DNA from: Sinotaia quadrata
Lineage: Eukaryota; Mollusca; Gastropoda; Architaenioglossa; Viviparidae
NCBI GenBank assembly: GCA_028829895.1
Contig: CM054179.1
Location: forward strand, 69,711,891 to 69,775,890
DNA: 64,000 nucleotides
Direction: 5' to 3'
Shown here: positions 1 through 10,452 of the stretch, piece after piece
How positions within the stretch are numbered: the first letter of the stretch is position 1
Layout of the letters: every line of letters starts with the position of its first letter
The notes under the pieces: generated by a model
What the model saw: only the letters and a program-made list of their open reading frames with translations
Told to the model about the DNA's origin: nothing
Database searches by the model: none
Position numbers and translations under genes: made by a program

Positions 1-114
1 TACTGTTATTAGACCCATACAAGTTTTGCACTAAACCAGGACTACTGTTATTAGACCCATACAAGTTTTGCACTAAACCAGGACTACTGTTATTAGACCC
101 ATACAAGTTTTGCA
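1..114. repeat. 42-bp minisatellite, 2.7 copies, continues off the left edge
   Basis: A 42-bp unit beginning TACTGTTATTAGACCCATAC repeats at 1, 43 and 85 with essentially no divergence. The third copy stops at about 114, where unique sequence begins. The left edge of the window cuts the array, so its true length is unknown. Confidence 0.95.
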
Positions 115-172
115 GATAAGCATGAAAAGCACGAATGCGTGCACGCACACGAGAGAGCGAGATAGTTTACGG

Positions 173-268
173 ATTTCTAGAATACGAAAAATTTTGATCA
201 GTTTTGGGTCTTTATGGATTATTTCTAGAATACGAAAGATTTTGATCAGTTTTGGGTCTTTATGGATT
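173..268. repeat. 48-bp direct duplication
   Basis: Two copies of a 48-bp unit starting ATTTCTAGAATACGAAA lie at 173 and 221 and differ by about one base. Because 48 is a multiple of three, short open frames run through it on both strands; these are not evidence of a gene. Confidence 0.95.
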
Positions 269-441
269 ATTTTAGTATTGCATTTTTGTGACAAAAGTTT
301 AACTGGATAATGGTTTTATCAAATTTTAATCATGAAGAACATTCTTTACCATAACAAAACAATATCTCATATAAGAAACATCCATTTAATTCCAGATCAT
401 TTAAGAGAACAATTCCTGCGCCACTGAATGAAACAGCCTTT

Positions 442-530
442 AATGCGCAATAAACAACACATTTTAGGAATAGCAATAGTTTGCTATACAATGCGCAATA
501 AACAACACATATAGCAATAGTTTGCTATAC
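442..530. repeat. Imperfect 48-bp duplication
   Basis: The block starting AATGCGCAATAAACAACACA at 442 recurs at 490. The second copy has lost about eight internal bases (TTTTAGGA). Confidence 0.85.
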
Positions 531-910
531 AAAATAAAATGAAGACTAGCAACTGGACCAAAGGCCGCGTAAGACTACAAGTTATAAAACAAAATGTGAT
601 CTGAGCCACTGCGCATATGTAAAACTGAAAAATATTCATTCAGCAAATACATTTTCGTCTTAGGTATTTTTGTGTTAAATATGTTAATGTATTTTTCTCT
701 CTATTTGTAAAGTCACATGTAGATGAGCTAAAATGTTCCGTAGTTTACAATACCATAATAAAAAATAAAAAATACATTCTAAAAATATTTCAGCAAAGTA
801 AATAATTAAAAAAATAATATTGAGAAAGTATATTACATTTTTCAGTTTTGCTTTTCATCTGATTTAAAGAATATAAAGATTGCGTAGATGTGTTTCCACA
901 ATAGACCACT
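531..910. other. AT-rich unique spacer
   Basis: No open frame, tandem structure or recognisable element. Contains several A/T homopolymer runs. Confidence 0.6.
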
Positions 911-1487
911 CTTTAGTTCTCATCTAGTCCAACGATCTCCAGTGAACAATTCTTTACCTCTCACCTAGTTTAACAGTCTCCAGTGAACAATTCTTTATCT
1001 CTCACCTAGTTTAACAATCTTCAGTGAACAATTCTTTCTCTCACCATAGTCTAACAATCTCCAGTGAACAATTCTTTCTCTCACCTAGTCTAACAATCTC
1101 CAGTGAACAATTCTTTATCTCACCTAGTCTAACAATCTTTATATTCTTTCTCTCATCTAGTCTAACAATCTCCAGTGAACAATTCTTTATCTCTCACCTA
1201 GTTTAACAATTTCCAGTGAACAATTCTTTCTCTCACCTAGTCTAACAATCTCCAGTGAACAATTCTTTATCTCACCATAGTCTAACAATCTCCAGTGAAC
1301 AATTCTTTCTCTCACCATAGTCTAACAATCTCCAGTGAACAATTCTTTCTCTCACCTAGTCTAACAATCTCCAGTGAACAATTCTTTCTCTCACCTAGTC
1401 TAACAATCTCCAGTGAACAATTCTTTCTCTCACCTAGTCTAACAATCTCCAGTGAACAATTCTTTCTCTCACCTAGTCCAACAAGGT
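911..1487. repeat. 39-bp minisatellite, about 15 copies
   Basis: The unit contains CAGTGAACAATTCTTTCTCT followed by a CACCTAGTCTAACAATCTC-like half. Exact 39-bp spacing is visible from 1321 to 1440. Proximal copies are more diverged (TTTATCT and CTTTACC variants, one shortened copy near 1135) than the last five, which are nearly identical. The period is a multiple of three, giving serine/leucine-rich open frames on both strands (for example 1295-1615 plus and 1312-1590 minus). These come from the periodicity and I do not call them genes. Confidence 0.95.
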
Positions 1488-1625
1488 CCAGAAGACCCAA
1501 GGTGCGGCGAAAGTCTGTCTGCTGCAAGCTGCGTGCATCCCATGGCTTTCGGCGCCCAATGGCGTCCAACAGGCCACGACACCAACGCATGAAAAGTGTT
1601 CGATGGCCGCTGTAAGCAAAGACAA
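1488..1625. other. GC-richer unique block after the 39-bp array
   Basis: A short GC-richer stretch containing CATGGCTTTCGGCGCCCAAT. It extends two array-derived open frames, but nothing in the translation is recognisable. It may be a scrap of unique host sequence between two arrays. Confidence 0.4.
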
Positions 1626-1649
1626 AGTAAATGTGTAGAGAGAACGGTA

Positions 1650-2275
1650 TATGTGTGTTGTTAACCGAGGTGTATCATTGTATCGTTGTTTAAGATGGAT
1701 AAATGTTTACTATTAAATGACATATATCGTTGTTCTAAGACAGATACGTATGTACTGTTAACTGAGTCTTTCGTTGTTTAAGACATAAATGTGTACTGTT
1801 AACTGAGTTTTTCGTTGTTTAAGACATAAATGTGTACTGTTAACTGAGTTTTTCGTTGTTTAAGACATAAATGTGTGCTGTTAACTGAGTTTTTCGTTGA
1901 TTAAGACAGATAAATGTGTGCTGTTAACTGAGATGTCGTTGTTGTAAGACAAATACATGTGTGCTATTAAGTGAGGTGCATCGTTGTTGTAAGGCAGATA
2001 AATGTATGTTGTTTAAAGAGGTGTATCGCTGACGTAAGACAGATAAATGCAAGCTGTTAACTGAGGTGTATCGTTGGTGAAAGACAGATTAATGTTTGTT
2101 GTTAGTTGAGTTGTATGTTGTAAGACAGATACATGTGTGCTATTAACGAGGTGTTATGTTGTTGTAAGGCAGATAAATGTATGCTCTTAATTGAAGTGTA
2201 TTTTGTTTAAGACAGATAGATGTGTGTTGTTAACAGAGGTGTTCTTGTTGTAAGACAGATAAATGTGTGTTGTCA
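1650..2275. repeat. 41-bp diverged minisatellite, about 15 copies
   Basis: The unit carries TTAAGACATAAATGTGT and GTTAACTGAG. The period is exactly 41 bp between 1760 and 1880, then drifts (39-44 bp) with many substitutions toward 2275. The homogeneous core with decaying flanks is typical of an ageing array. Confidence 0.9.
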
Positions 2276-3095
2276 AATCAGATAAGTCAGTGCAGTAAAA
2301 AAAGGTAATGCTTTAATAATTAATTATATTTTGTTTACATTAAGACTGGCTCTACATTTCACTGTCCCTCCCCAACGGTTATGTCATTAGGCCTATAATC
2401 TGCACACTGTTCAAATAATATCATTTATATCAAATTAAAATAATAAATGATTTACTCAATTTTTATGGATAACTTTTAATTATGTAAGGCTAATTTTATA
2501 GATAGAGTTAATGTTATTTGTTAAAATAGGTTAAAATAAAATTAACTGACCTATGTGACAGATTGGGAAAAAAATAGATTTTTAGGCTCCAGCAAAATAA
2601 AACAAATTGAGCCATTATTAAATAAATTTGTATTTCAAATATCAATGTTATTATTTATTGAAATAAACAGATGGACGCATATAACCTTTTACTGTTTCTA
2701 GCCGTTCTCGGGCACAAGAACCATTACTATTGACGTAATGAAAGCGAGGAAATTTCTGAGGAGCTAGATTAGATGACCGAGAGGTTGTATTTCATTGTAT
2801 TTTATGCAGGAGAGCGCAGATACTGTTGTAAACTACCCTCCCATCTCCATCCCCACATTTGTTTCCCCCAGGGGTTGTCGAGTTCAACGCTCACTTTTAA
2901 GTATGAATGCTTACTGATTCTACGATTTGAAGAGCCAATTATTACCATCATTCTTAACATCACATCAGTATTTTTATCAATATATTCATTACCATTAACC
3001 TCATTACTATTGCCATCATAATGAAAATTAAAACCGGATGTACATTTTATTCCTATGACAGTGTCTCTGCTTAATGAATAGGCAAGGACGTATAT
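2276..3095. other. Unique spacer, no gene recognised
   Basis: AT-rich. The longest open frame (2773-3021 plus, 82 codons) has no recognisable motif and no supporting context. The stretch 2700-2900 is more GC-balanced than its surroundings. Confidence 0.5.
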
Positions 3096-3296
3096 TGTTG
3101 AGCAGTATCTAGTTGTAAGTGTCTGTTTAAATGAGTTTAATTCGTATTTTGATTACTTATGTTGTTGAACAATGTCTAACTGTAAGTGTCTATTTAAATG
3201 AGTTTAATTCGTATTTTGATTACTTATGTTGTTGAACAATGTTTAACTGTAAGTGTCTATTTAAATGAGTTTAATTCGTATTTTGATTCCTTATGT
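3096..3296. repeat. 67-bp tandem repeat, 3 copies
   Basis: ATGAGTTTAATTCGTATTTT recurs at 3131, 3198 and 3265, an exact 67-bp spacing. The first copy is the most diverged. Confidence 0.95.
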
Positions 3297-3298
3297 TC

Positions 3299-3588
3299 TC
3301 AATTCAATACATTATGTCAATGAATGAGAGTACCCTGTAGACAACATCAATTCAATACATTATGTCAATGAATGAGAGTACCCTGTAGACAACATCAATT
3401 CAATACATTATGTCAATGAATGAGAGTACCCTGTAGACAACATCAATTCAATACATTATGTCAATGAATGAGAGTACCCTGTAGACAACATCAATTCAAT
3501 ACATTGTGTTAATGAATGAGAGTATCCTGTAGACAACATCAATTCAATACATTATGTCAATGAATGAGAGTATCCTGTAGACAACATC
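3299..3588. repeat. 48-bp minisatellite, 6 copies
   Basis: AATTCAATACATTATGTCAA recurs at 3301, 3349, 3397, 3445, 3493 and 3541. The last two copies share a TATCCTG variant where the first four have TACCCTG. It abuts the preceding 67-bp array with almost no spacer. Confidence 0.97.
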
Positions 3589-3770
3589 AATGCGCACACA
3601 AATCGTCTTCAGATTAGTGCCAGATTGATCAAAGAACTTCGGAAGTCGAGTCCCAAAGTGTTTATGGTCAGACATTTTAGATATTTTAATTGTTGTTGAA
3701 CTACTGACACATCGATATTTTCGTGAATTCTTTTGTTTATAATGAATAGTTATTTAAACAATAAAAAGAA

Positions 3771-3772
3771 AA

Positions 3773-3826
<54 letters not shown>

Positions 3827-3842
3827 GTGTGTTGTGTGTTGT

Positions 3843-3904
<62 letters not shown>
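3771..3904. repeat. (GT)n microsatellite
   Basis: About 130 bp of GT dinucleotides, with a short interrupted stretch (TGTTGTGTGTTG) near 3823-3843 splitting it into two pure runs. Cysteine/valine open frames through it are artefacts. Confidence 0.98.
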
Positions 3905-3907
<3 letters not shown>

Positions 3908-4170
3908 TTATTTGTGTAAAATACTAGCCAGTTGCAGCTTCGACCTTCGACCTGGCTTTATGCACTAAGAGAGAAAGCCGATCTGGTTAGCGATCGGTTG
4001 AGTACATTAATTTTTGAACCCATAAATCCTCTCATGCCAGACAGGCTTAGCATTACCGTCCAGACACAAAAACTAATCATTTGTTAAGGTGATTAAAAGT
4101 AATAAAAGAAAATTTCAAAACACACTACACAATGTGGGTATTGGTATATGTACATAATTATATAATCCTT

Positions 4171-4205
4171 ATGTGCACGCGCGCGCGCGCGAGTGTGTAT
4201 ATATA
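4171..4205. repeat. Alternating purine-pyrimidine tract with (CG)7
   Basis: ATGTGCACGCGCGCGCGCGC runs into GTGTGTATATATA. CpG runs of this purity stand out in AT-rich DNA and alternating purine-pyrimidine is the sequence type that most readily adopts left-handed Z-DNA. Confidence 0.85.
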
Positions 4206-4371
4206 AATATGCACAGATGTCGATGTTAAGTGTAGATGTGTGTATTTGAATATGTGTATAAATTTTAATAAGTTTATTTCGACCTGTACGTTATAATCTA
4301 TGCTGATATATCTTCTATAAATTTTACTAATCTGAGGTCGCACTACTACGTTTTTATTTTCTATAGACCAA

Positions 4372-4372
<1 letters not shown>

Positions 4373-4454
<82 letters not shown>

Positions 4455-4598
4455 GAGAGAGACAGAGAGACAGAGAGAGAGAGAAAGAGAGAGAGACAGA
4501 GAGACAGAGAGAGAGAGAGACAGAGAGACACAGAGAGAGAGACAGAGAGAGAGAGACAGAGAGAGAGAGACAGAGAGAGAGAGACAGAGAGAGAGAGA
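4373..4598. repeat. (GA)n tract with CAGA interruptions
   Basis: About 225 bp. The left 70 bp is pure GA. From about 4446 it becomes a GA array interrupted by CAGA every 8-14 bp, so one half is old and interrupted while the other half is pure and probably younger. Serine/leucine open frames on the minus strand are artefacts. Confidence 0.98.
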
Positions 4599-5204
4599 AC
4601 ACATACGCGCATATAAATTGACTTTTTGATAATAGACATAGATTTCTTGACGGGTCAGACATGGACATTGTTAGACATTGATAGTCAATCAGAGAGAAAG
4701 ATAGAAAAAATTAATAGGGAATTTGATAAATGCAAAGAAAAAAAGCAACCTATGTTTCAGATCAAATTTATAGATCACCGTCCGCTGGTGCCTAATATTA
4801 AAAATTTAGAGCGCGCACTGTAAATCAGTCTCCAACAGTTCTGACACGCTTCTCTCCCTTTAGTTTTACCGTGATTCCCCTCAAGCACAGCGGACAGCAA
4901 AACAAACACAAAAAAATAGAAAGAGTAAATCCTGACCACGGGAATATTTGCAGAGAGACGCACATAAGATTGGACTGTCCACAATGAACTGTTGTTTCAA
5001 ACCAATTTCCGATTCCGAGGACTGTCTTGTACTGCACTACTGCGGCCCACTCAGCATGCACAACTGGCCACATTTGTATCCAGTTTTTGCGCTGCCTTCT
5101 AGCATTTCTATGGAAACTAATGTAAAAGAAATAGTAGTACTTAAAGGGGTTTTGTTTTCTCTTTAAATTATTTTTATTTTGTATTTTCAAATATGCTTAT
5201 ATCT
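4599..5204. other. Unique block with overlapping unrecognised frames
   Basis: Unique sequence of more balanced composition. Several short open frames overlap on both strands (for example 4825-5190 minus, 121 codons; 4948-5166 plus, 72 codons). None has a recognisable motif and they contradict each other, so no gene is called. If a host exon exists here, transcript evidence would be needed to see it. Confidence 0.4.
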
Positions 5205-5772
5205 CTATACTGGACGATTATTGAACGATATATATGCCTGTTTACACTTCGAATGTCTATTACTAAGCGATAAATACGATAGGTATATTTCGAATGTGTA
5301 TTACTGAACGATGTACAGACTTACTTATACTTCGAATGTCTATTACTGAACGATGTACAGACTTATTATACTTCGAGTGTGTATTACTGAACGATGCATA
5401 TGGTATATATACTTCAAATGTCTATTACTGAACGATGCATATGGTATATATACTTCAAATGTCTATTACTGAACGATGTATACGGTAGATATGCTTCAAA
5501 TGTCTATTACTAGACGATGTATACGGTAGATATGCTTCAAATGTCTATTACTGAACGATGTATACGGTAGATATGCTTCAAATGTCTATTACTAGACGAT
5601 GTATACGGTAGATATGCTTCAAATGTCTATTACTGGACGATGTATACGGTAGATATGCTTCAAATGTCTATTACTGGACGATGTATACGGTAGATATGCT
5701 TCAAATGTCTATTACTGAAAAATGTATACAGTTTATATACTTCAAATGTCTATTATTGAACGAGGTATAGAC
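5205..5772. repeat. 41-bp minisatellite, about 14 copies
   Basis: The unit contains TTCAAATGTCTATTACTGAA and CGATGTATACGGTAGATATG. The central copies (about 5465-5700) are nearly identical and alternate ACTGAAC, ACTAGAC and ACTGGAC variants. The outer copies are diverged (TTCGAATGT, GCATATGGTATAT). Confidence 0.95.
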
Positions 5773-6007
5773 TTACCAAGATGCGTCACCATTGAATGAC
5801 GTCAGAATCTTTATTTCGTGGATATCAGATCCAGGACGCTGTTAACAATTTCTCTTTCTTTCATAATAATACCGAATTTTAGATTTGAACAGCCCGTGCT
5901 TGTCTGCAATTGTGTTTGACTGACTTGAATGTGTCCGGCTTCTAGAAGCTGGCAGGCACGACGGATCTGTGTGCACTGAGTGGACAATAAATAAACCATC
6001 TGCTGCG

Positions 6008-6450
6008 CCTCGGACAAAACACAATCCACGACTATACATAAACATTGCCACAGCTTTGACAAAACAATCCACGACTATACATAAACATTGCCACAGCTTT
6101 GACAAAACACAATCCACGACTATGCATAAACATTGCCACAGCTTTGACAAAACAGAATCAACGGCTATACATGAACATTGCCACAGCTCTGACAAAACAG
6201 AATCCACGACTATACATGAACATTGCCACAGCTCTGACAAAACAGAATCCACGACTATACATGAAGGTTGCCGCGCCTCTGACAAAACACAGTCCACAAC
6301 TATACATGAACATTTTCACAAGTCTGACAAAACACAATCCACGATTATACATGAACATTGTCACAGCTCTGACAAAACACAGTCCACGACTATACATGAA
6401 CATTGTCACAGCTCTGACAAAACACAGTCCACGACTATACATGAACGATA
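6008..6450. repeat. 45-bp minisatellite, about 10 copies
   Basis: The unit contains CACGACTATACATGAACATT and CACAGCTCTGACAAAACA, with exact 45-bp spacing (for example TCACAG at 6361 and 6406). One copy near 6062 is shorter. Since 45 = 15 codons, three or more frames on both strands stay open for 100-160 codons; all are shadows of the periodicity rather than proteins. Confidence 0.95.
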
Positions 6451-6454
6451 AACT

Positions 6455-6870
6455 TAACATTGTTGTCAAAAGAATAATAACATGCTAAATTATTCAAATT
6501 TATATAGAAACACCATGCTTCACCTTAAATAAATAGTGGACATCATAGACATATACATACGCCACTTCACAATGCGCCTTTAAAGAAACAAGCGATAAAA
6601 ACAGCAGACATACATGTCTGTAGAAAGTCTACATCTCAATGCACTAAAACAGGCGATGGAAACCGTATACATGCATATCGCATACAAACTCCATTATAAA
6701 ATAAACAAACAATACAACCAGTAGACAAAAATGTAATAAACTCCACCTTACAATGCTATTAACATAAATTCGCTGATCAAAACTCTCAAGTCTGTATTAA
6801 TGACATTAACATGAAGAATGAGAATGAAGAGATATCATCCAGAAAGGCAGACAGCAGAAGGCCTTACAAT
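6455..6870. other. Unique AT-rich spacer
   Basis: No open frame or repeat of note. It leads into the decayed retrotransposon that follows. Confidence 0.5.
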
Positions 6871-6884
6871 TCGAAATCGGGAAA

Positions 6885-8305
6885 AAAATTAATGATATTG
6901 CAATGGAATAAAGATACAAGTGTCTGGGGTTACTGCAAAATAAAGGATAAAGGGAGAGAAATCCACAGAGTATGAAAAACGGGTTACACAAGCTCTCAGT
7001 TCAAAGATAAGTGGGCTAACAAAATACAAGCCCTTAATATATAAGCAATAACTGTAATCAGATACTGAGGTATCAGTGGTTGAACAGCAAATTAAATAAA
7101 TCATCTGGACAGAAAACAAGGAAACTACTCGTCATACGTAAAGCCCTACATCCAAAAGCAGACTTAGACAGGCTCTTAAAATGGAAGGCAGACTTAGACA
7201 GGCTCTCTGCTTCTCTTAAAATGAAAGGCAGAGGACTCAAGAAAATCAAAGATGTCTTTGAAGGAGAACGTGTAGGCCGTATGGTCTACGTCTGGAGTAA
7301 GAGCAAAGATTAGCCACTGAGAGATGCAGTAAAATTGAGTGGATTATACCACCCCACCCCAGCGCAGCCCCACAAACAGGCAAGGAAACATGGAGACAAC
7401 ATAACAGGCATTAGCAAATACTTGTAGCCCAATCCTCTCTATGGCCAGTATGCACGACAAACTGATGAAACATCAACAAAACAATCAACATACAGATGGC
7501 TGAAAGAGGCAGGTTTGAAAGCAGAAACAGAAGCACTCATAAAAGCTGAGCGAGATCAAGCACTTAACACGAAGTCGCACAAAACAAAAATCAAAACAAA
7601 AAACTCAATTGATTCCAATTGAAGACTCTTCTAATGATGAAACAACAGAACATATATGATGTGGATATTAATTTCTGGCTGAAGCAGAATAAACCAAAAG
7701 ACACAGCAATGGGGCAAAAATCGTATATTCAACCTCTGTGAGAGCTATGGAGTAAAACCTCAGAAATAGCATGGGAGCTTCACCAACCAGAAGCTGTCTC
7801 CGAGACAGAAGTCAAAATATCAAAATACTGTGGAACTTCGATATAAGAACAGATCGAGTGATTTCTGAGGGAAGACCAGACATTGTAGTTCTCAATGTCC
7901 AACAGAACAGCGGCAATCATCGATGTCACTGTTCCAAGTGATAGAAACATAAAAACAAAAGAAAAAGAAAAGAAAATATCTCAGAAATTCAGAGACAGTG
8001 GAATGTAAAAGGAGAAGTGATACCTATAGTTATAGGAGCCTTGTGGAAGATGTGAGTTGGATGGCTATCTGAACAAACTCCCTCGCAAACATACACTTAC
8101 CCCAATACTAAAAGCAGCGTTCCTCGGAAGTGCCCACATCCTCCGTAAAACCTTGGATCTCCCAGAATCTTGGTAAGCTTTCGAGACCTTGGTTCCCAAC
8201 CGACAGTCAACAGAAGCCGTGAAAAAAAGCATACTACTACTACTACTACTGCTACTGATGATGATGATTATGATGATGATGATGATAATGATGAGGACAA
8301 TGTGC
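6885..8305 (+). mobile_element. Decayed non-LTR retrotransposon, 3' part with restriction-like endonuclease
   Basis: A degenerate copy of the C-terminal third of a LINE polyprotein, broken by many stops and frameshifts but in the correct order. Near 6905 there is a YKCLG segment (the region after the polymerase domain). At 7018 KIQALNI is followed by AITVIRY, then TRKLL and KALHPKADLDRL (7110-7176), and GRGLKKI (about 7229). A segment reading RWLKEAGLKAETEALIKAE lies at 7490-7550. A decayed zinc-knuckle-like stretch reads TEHI-stop-CG near 7646. The endonuclease follows as LWNFDIRTDRV at 7828 and RPDIVV at 7872, then after a frameshift AAIIDVTVPSDRNI at about 7910, giving the RPD...D-V-P order of RLE-type elements (R2/R4-like). 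It closes with FLGSAHILRKTLDLPESW and a stop at 8176. A 30-bp internal duplication sits at 7158-7206. The element is inactive. I am confident of the superfamily but not of the clade. Confidence 0.85.
8231..8305. repeat. Trinucleotide tract (TAC)n then (GAT)n, likely LINE tail
   Basis: TAC triplets give way to GAT/GAC triplets about 55 bp after the LINE stop codon at 8176. The position, immediately after the retrotransposon 3' end, suggests this is the tail of the element rather than an independent microsatellite. Confidence 0.8.
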
Positions 8306-9720
8306 TTAATCATTAACGCTCTAATAAATAGAGGAAAACTAAAAATAATATAAGAAAACAAGTCACATGGAATATGATAAATATATAACAAATAAATGTA
8401 TTTAAAACATTATATATAAATAAAATTACACATTGAATGAAATGAATTTACAAATATATAGTTTTAAAAATGCTACATCAGTGACAGAAGATATGGTAGT
8501 ATTATCTTGGATTACTAGAGAAGTCTCTAGAGTCCATCTGAAAATGACCATGGGGACTGTTGCAGTAATTATGGAGGTTCGCCTTCTACTTTATCACATA
8601 GTACACATCAGCTAATGAGTTGGAATAGTCATTGCTGACGAAGGTATACAAGAATACCAACGAATAAATATCATTACTTACATATCTTCACATGCAGAAA
8701 ACAGTAAGTTTTTGACGTAAGCAGAACTCGTTCAGTCCAGTTTTTGTCTCATGGAAGCCTCGATCCCTTTCGTCCTAACATATTATGCATGCAGACGAGC
8801 ATAAACTCAGTAGACGATTACTCCAGTAGTCTCCCCGGACAGAAGCAGATCTAGCCATCCAAGTGGGTCCCGAGCTGGGGACACTGGAATTCGTGAACAC
8901 ACTGGCGAACGGAAGACTTTCACTAGGGGACAGTTTATCTTACAACAAATACGGAACACTACTTCTCTTAGGCACGCGAACAAACCGACATAGATCCCTT
9001 TATGAGTTTTTCGATGCCTCTGCAGCAGGAAGTAGAAGGCACAATCTCTCTCTATGGACTCACACCCCTGAAGAAGGATATTCATGATTTCCTGTTCTCT
9101 TGTTTCTCGAAACCCCAGGGACTGCTTGCTACATACAAAATACATAAATTCTATCAGAAATCGAGGTTTCCTATTTGCTCTTTCACCAATTCATCTTTCT
9201 GATTTCTCAGACACCTTTGTTCGCCACACAAAGCACAAAGGTCAGCAAACATTCTTAGCAGCACATTTTATATGTATTACTGCTACATATAGATACATTT
9301 ATATATCAATATTATTTCGATATAGCATTTAAAAATTCATTAATACATATTTTAGAGACGTTGTAAATAAACAAATAACGAAAATATACGCCAACTCAAA
9401 AAGCAAGAACGTACGGGGTTAATGCATGTCTTCTATAAAAATTCTAGCAATCACTTAAACAACCTCGTTATGACGTAGGACACCAGCGCCTTAATTCACT
9501 TAGGGAAAACAATTTGTTTTTGATATTTGAACACAAGCAACCTCAGTTATTTTACTAGATATACGTAATTAAAAACAGAAATAACTGAAGTCAGAATTCA
9601 TGAGAGAACTTCAAACACAACGTCGGAATTAATCAGTTTCCTTTCAAACAGCAAGTGACCGATTAGACACACCGCCTTACTTAATTTCTGCTCCATCCAT
9701 CCTTCCCTATCAAAGCTCAC
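8306..9720. other. Unique stretch, with a GC-balanced block at 8700-9200
   Basis: Mostly unique. The block 8700-9200 is visibly more GC-balanced than its surroundings and holds competing open frames on both strands (8807-9145 minus, 112 codons; 8863-9087 plus, 74 codons). I recognise no motif in either, and neither has clear splice sites. It could be a fragment of a host exon or an unidentified old element. Confidence 0.4.
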
Positions 9721-10014
9721 TGTGCCAGAGTAAATTTGCCTATCCCTATTTCTAAATATAATCATTATATATTTGTTGGCAATGTTAACGTGATCCGCCT
9801 GGGGCACTGCTTCTGATGATATTTTTAAGCGTCAAAGCTGGAAATAAACAACTCGGGTGCAGAATATGATAGAACTTGCAGACGCAATCCAAACCAGTTC
9901 CAACTGGATGAGTAGTTTTTCCGATTAATAATCTCCCTGTTGTTCATAACAAATTATTCATCCAATAGGAATGGACGGAAAGTTATTTTGTTGATGAAGC
10001 TCTATATTCTAATC
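9721..10014 (-). mobile_element. LTR-like element fragment, 3' end, copy D1
   Basis: The reverse complement matches the last ~290 bp of the element copy at 27873-29517. Shared landmarks are the TGTG terminus at 9721 (CACA on the element strand), GTAAATTTGCC, TTGTTGGCAATGTTAACGTG, and AATCCAAACCAGTTCCAACT followed by GGATGAGTA. It is truncated at its 5' end where copy D2 begins, so D1 and D2 form a head-to-tail pair. Confidence 0.85.
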
Positions 10015-10452
10015 TGTGGTGGGGTAAATTTGCCTATCCCTATTTCAAGACTTAAATTGTTAAATTGTCAAAGTGACCAGGCCTTGGGCACTCGTTATGA
10101 GGGTATGTATATTTTGTAAATATCAGAGTTCGAGTAAACAATTTGAGTTGAGAATATGCTAGAAAATTGCTGACGCAATCCAAACCAGTTCCAACTGGAT
10201 GAGTAATATTTTTGACTAATACTTTCACACTTGTTCTTATCAATTTTATCTGATGGGGATGGACTGGAAGTTTCTTTGTTGAAAAAGTACTCTATTCAAT
10301 CACTTTGAATTGGAACATAACTAAAGTCCGGTCATAAAGGCGATCGTTAGCTTATGGTAAATTAACTGACTGATAAAGAAAAAATGAACTTAGAATATAA
10401 TATTTGCTATTGATCTGTGATTTGAATTTGAGAATGCTTATGTAATTGAACA
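10015..10452 (-). mobile_element. LTR-like element fragment, 3' end, copy D2
   Basis: A second, longer fragment (about 440 bp) in the same orientation. It shows the same TGTG terminus at 10015, CAATCCAAACCAGTTCCAAC at 10178, GGTCATAAAGGCGATCGTTA near 10332, and GAATGCTTATGTAATTGAAC ending at about 10452. The homology stops exactly where the 28-bp minisatellite begins. Confidence 0.85.

Noticed and set aside
3930..4080. tRNA-derived SINE on the minus strand
   Set aside because: GGGTTCAAAAA resembles a B box, but I found no A box at suitable spacing and no second copy in the window.
5969..6488. 160- and 129-codon open frames with 15-residue repeats
   Set aside because: They sit on a 45-bp minisatellite and are open in two plus frames and on the minus strand simultaneously; single-base differences between units are not biased to third positions.
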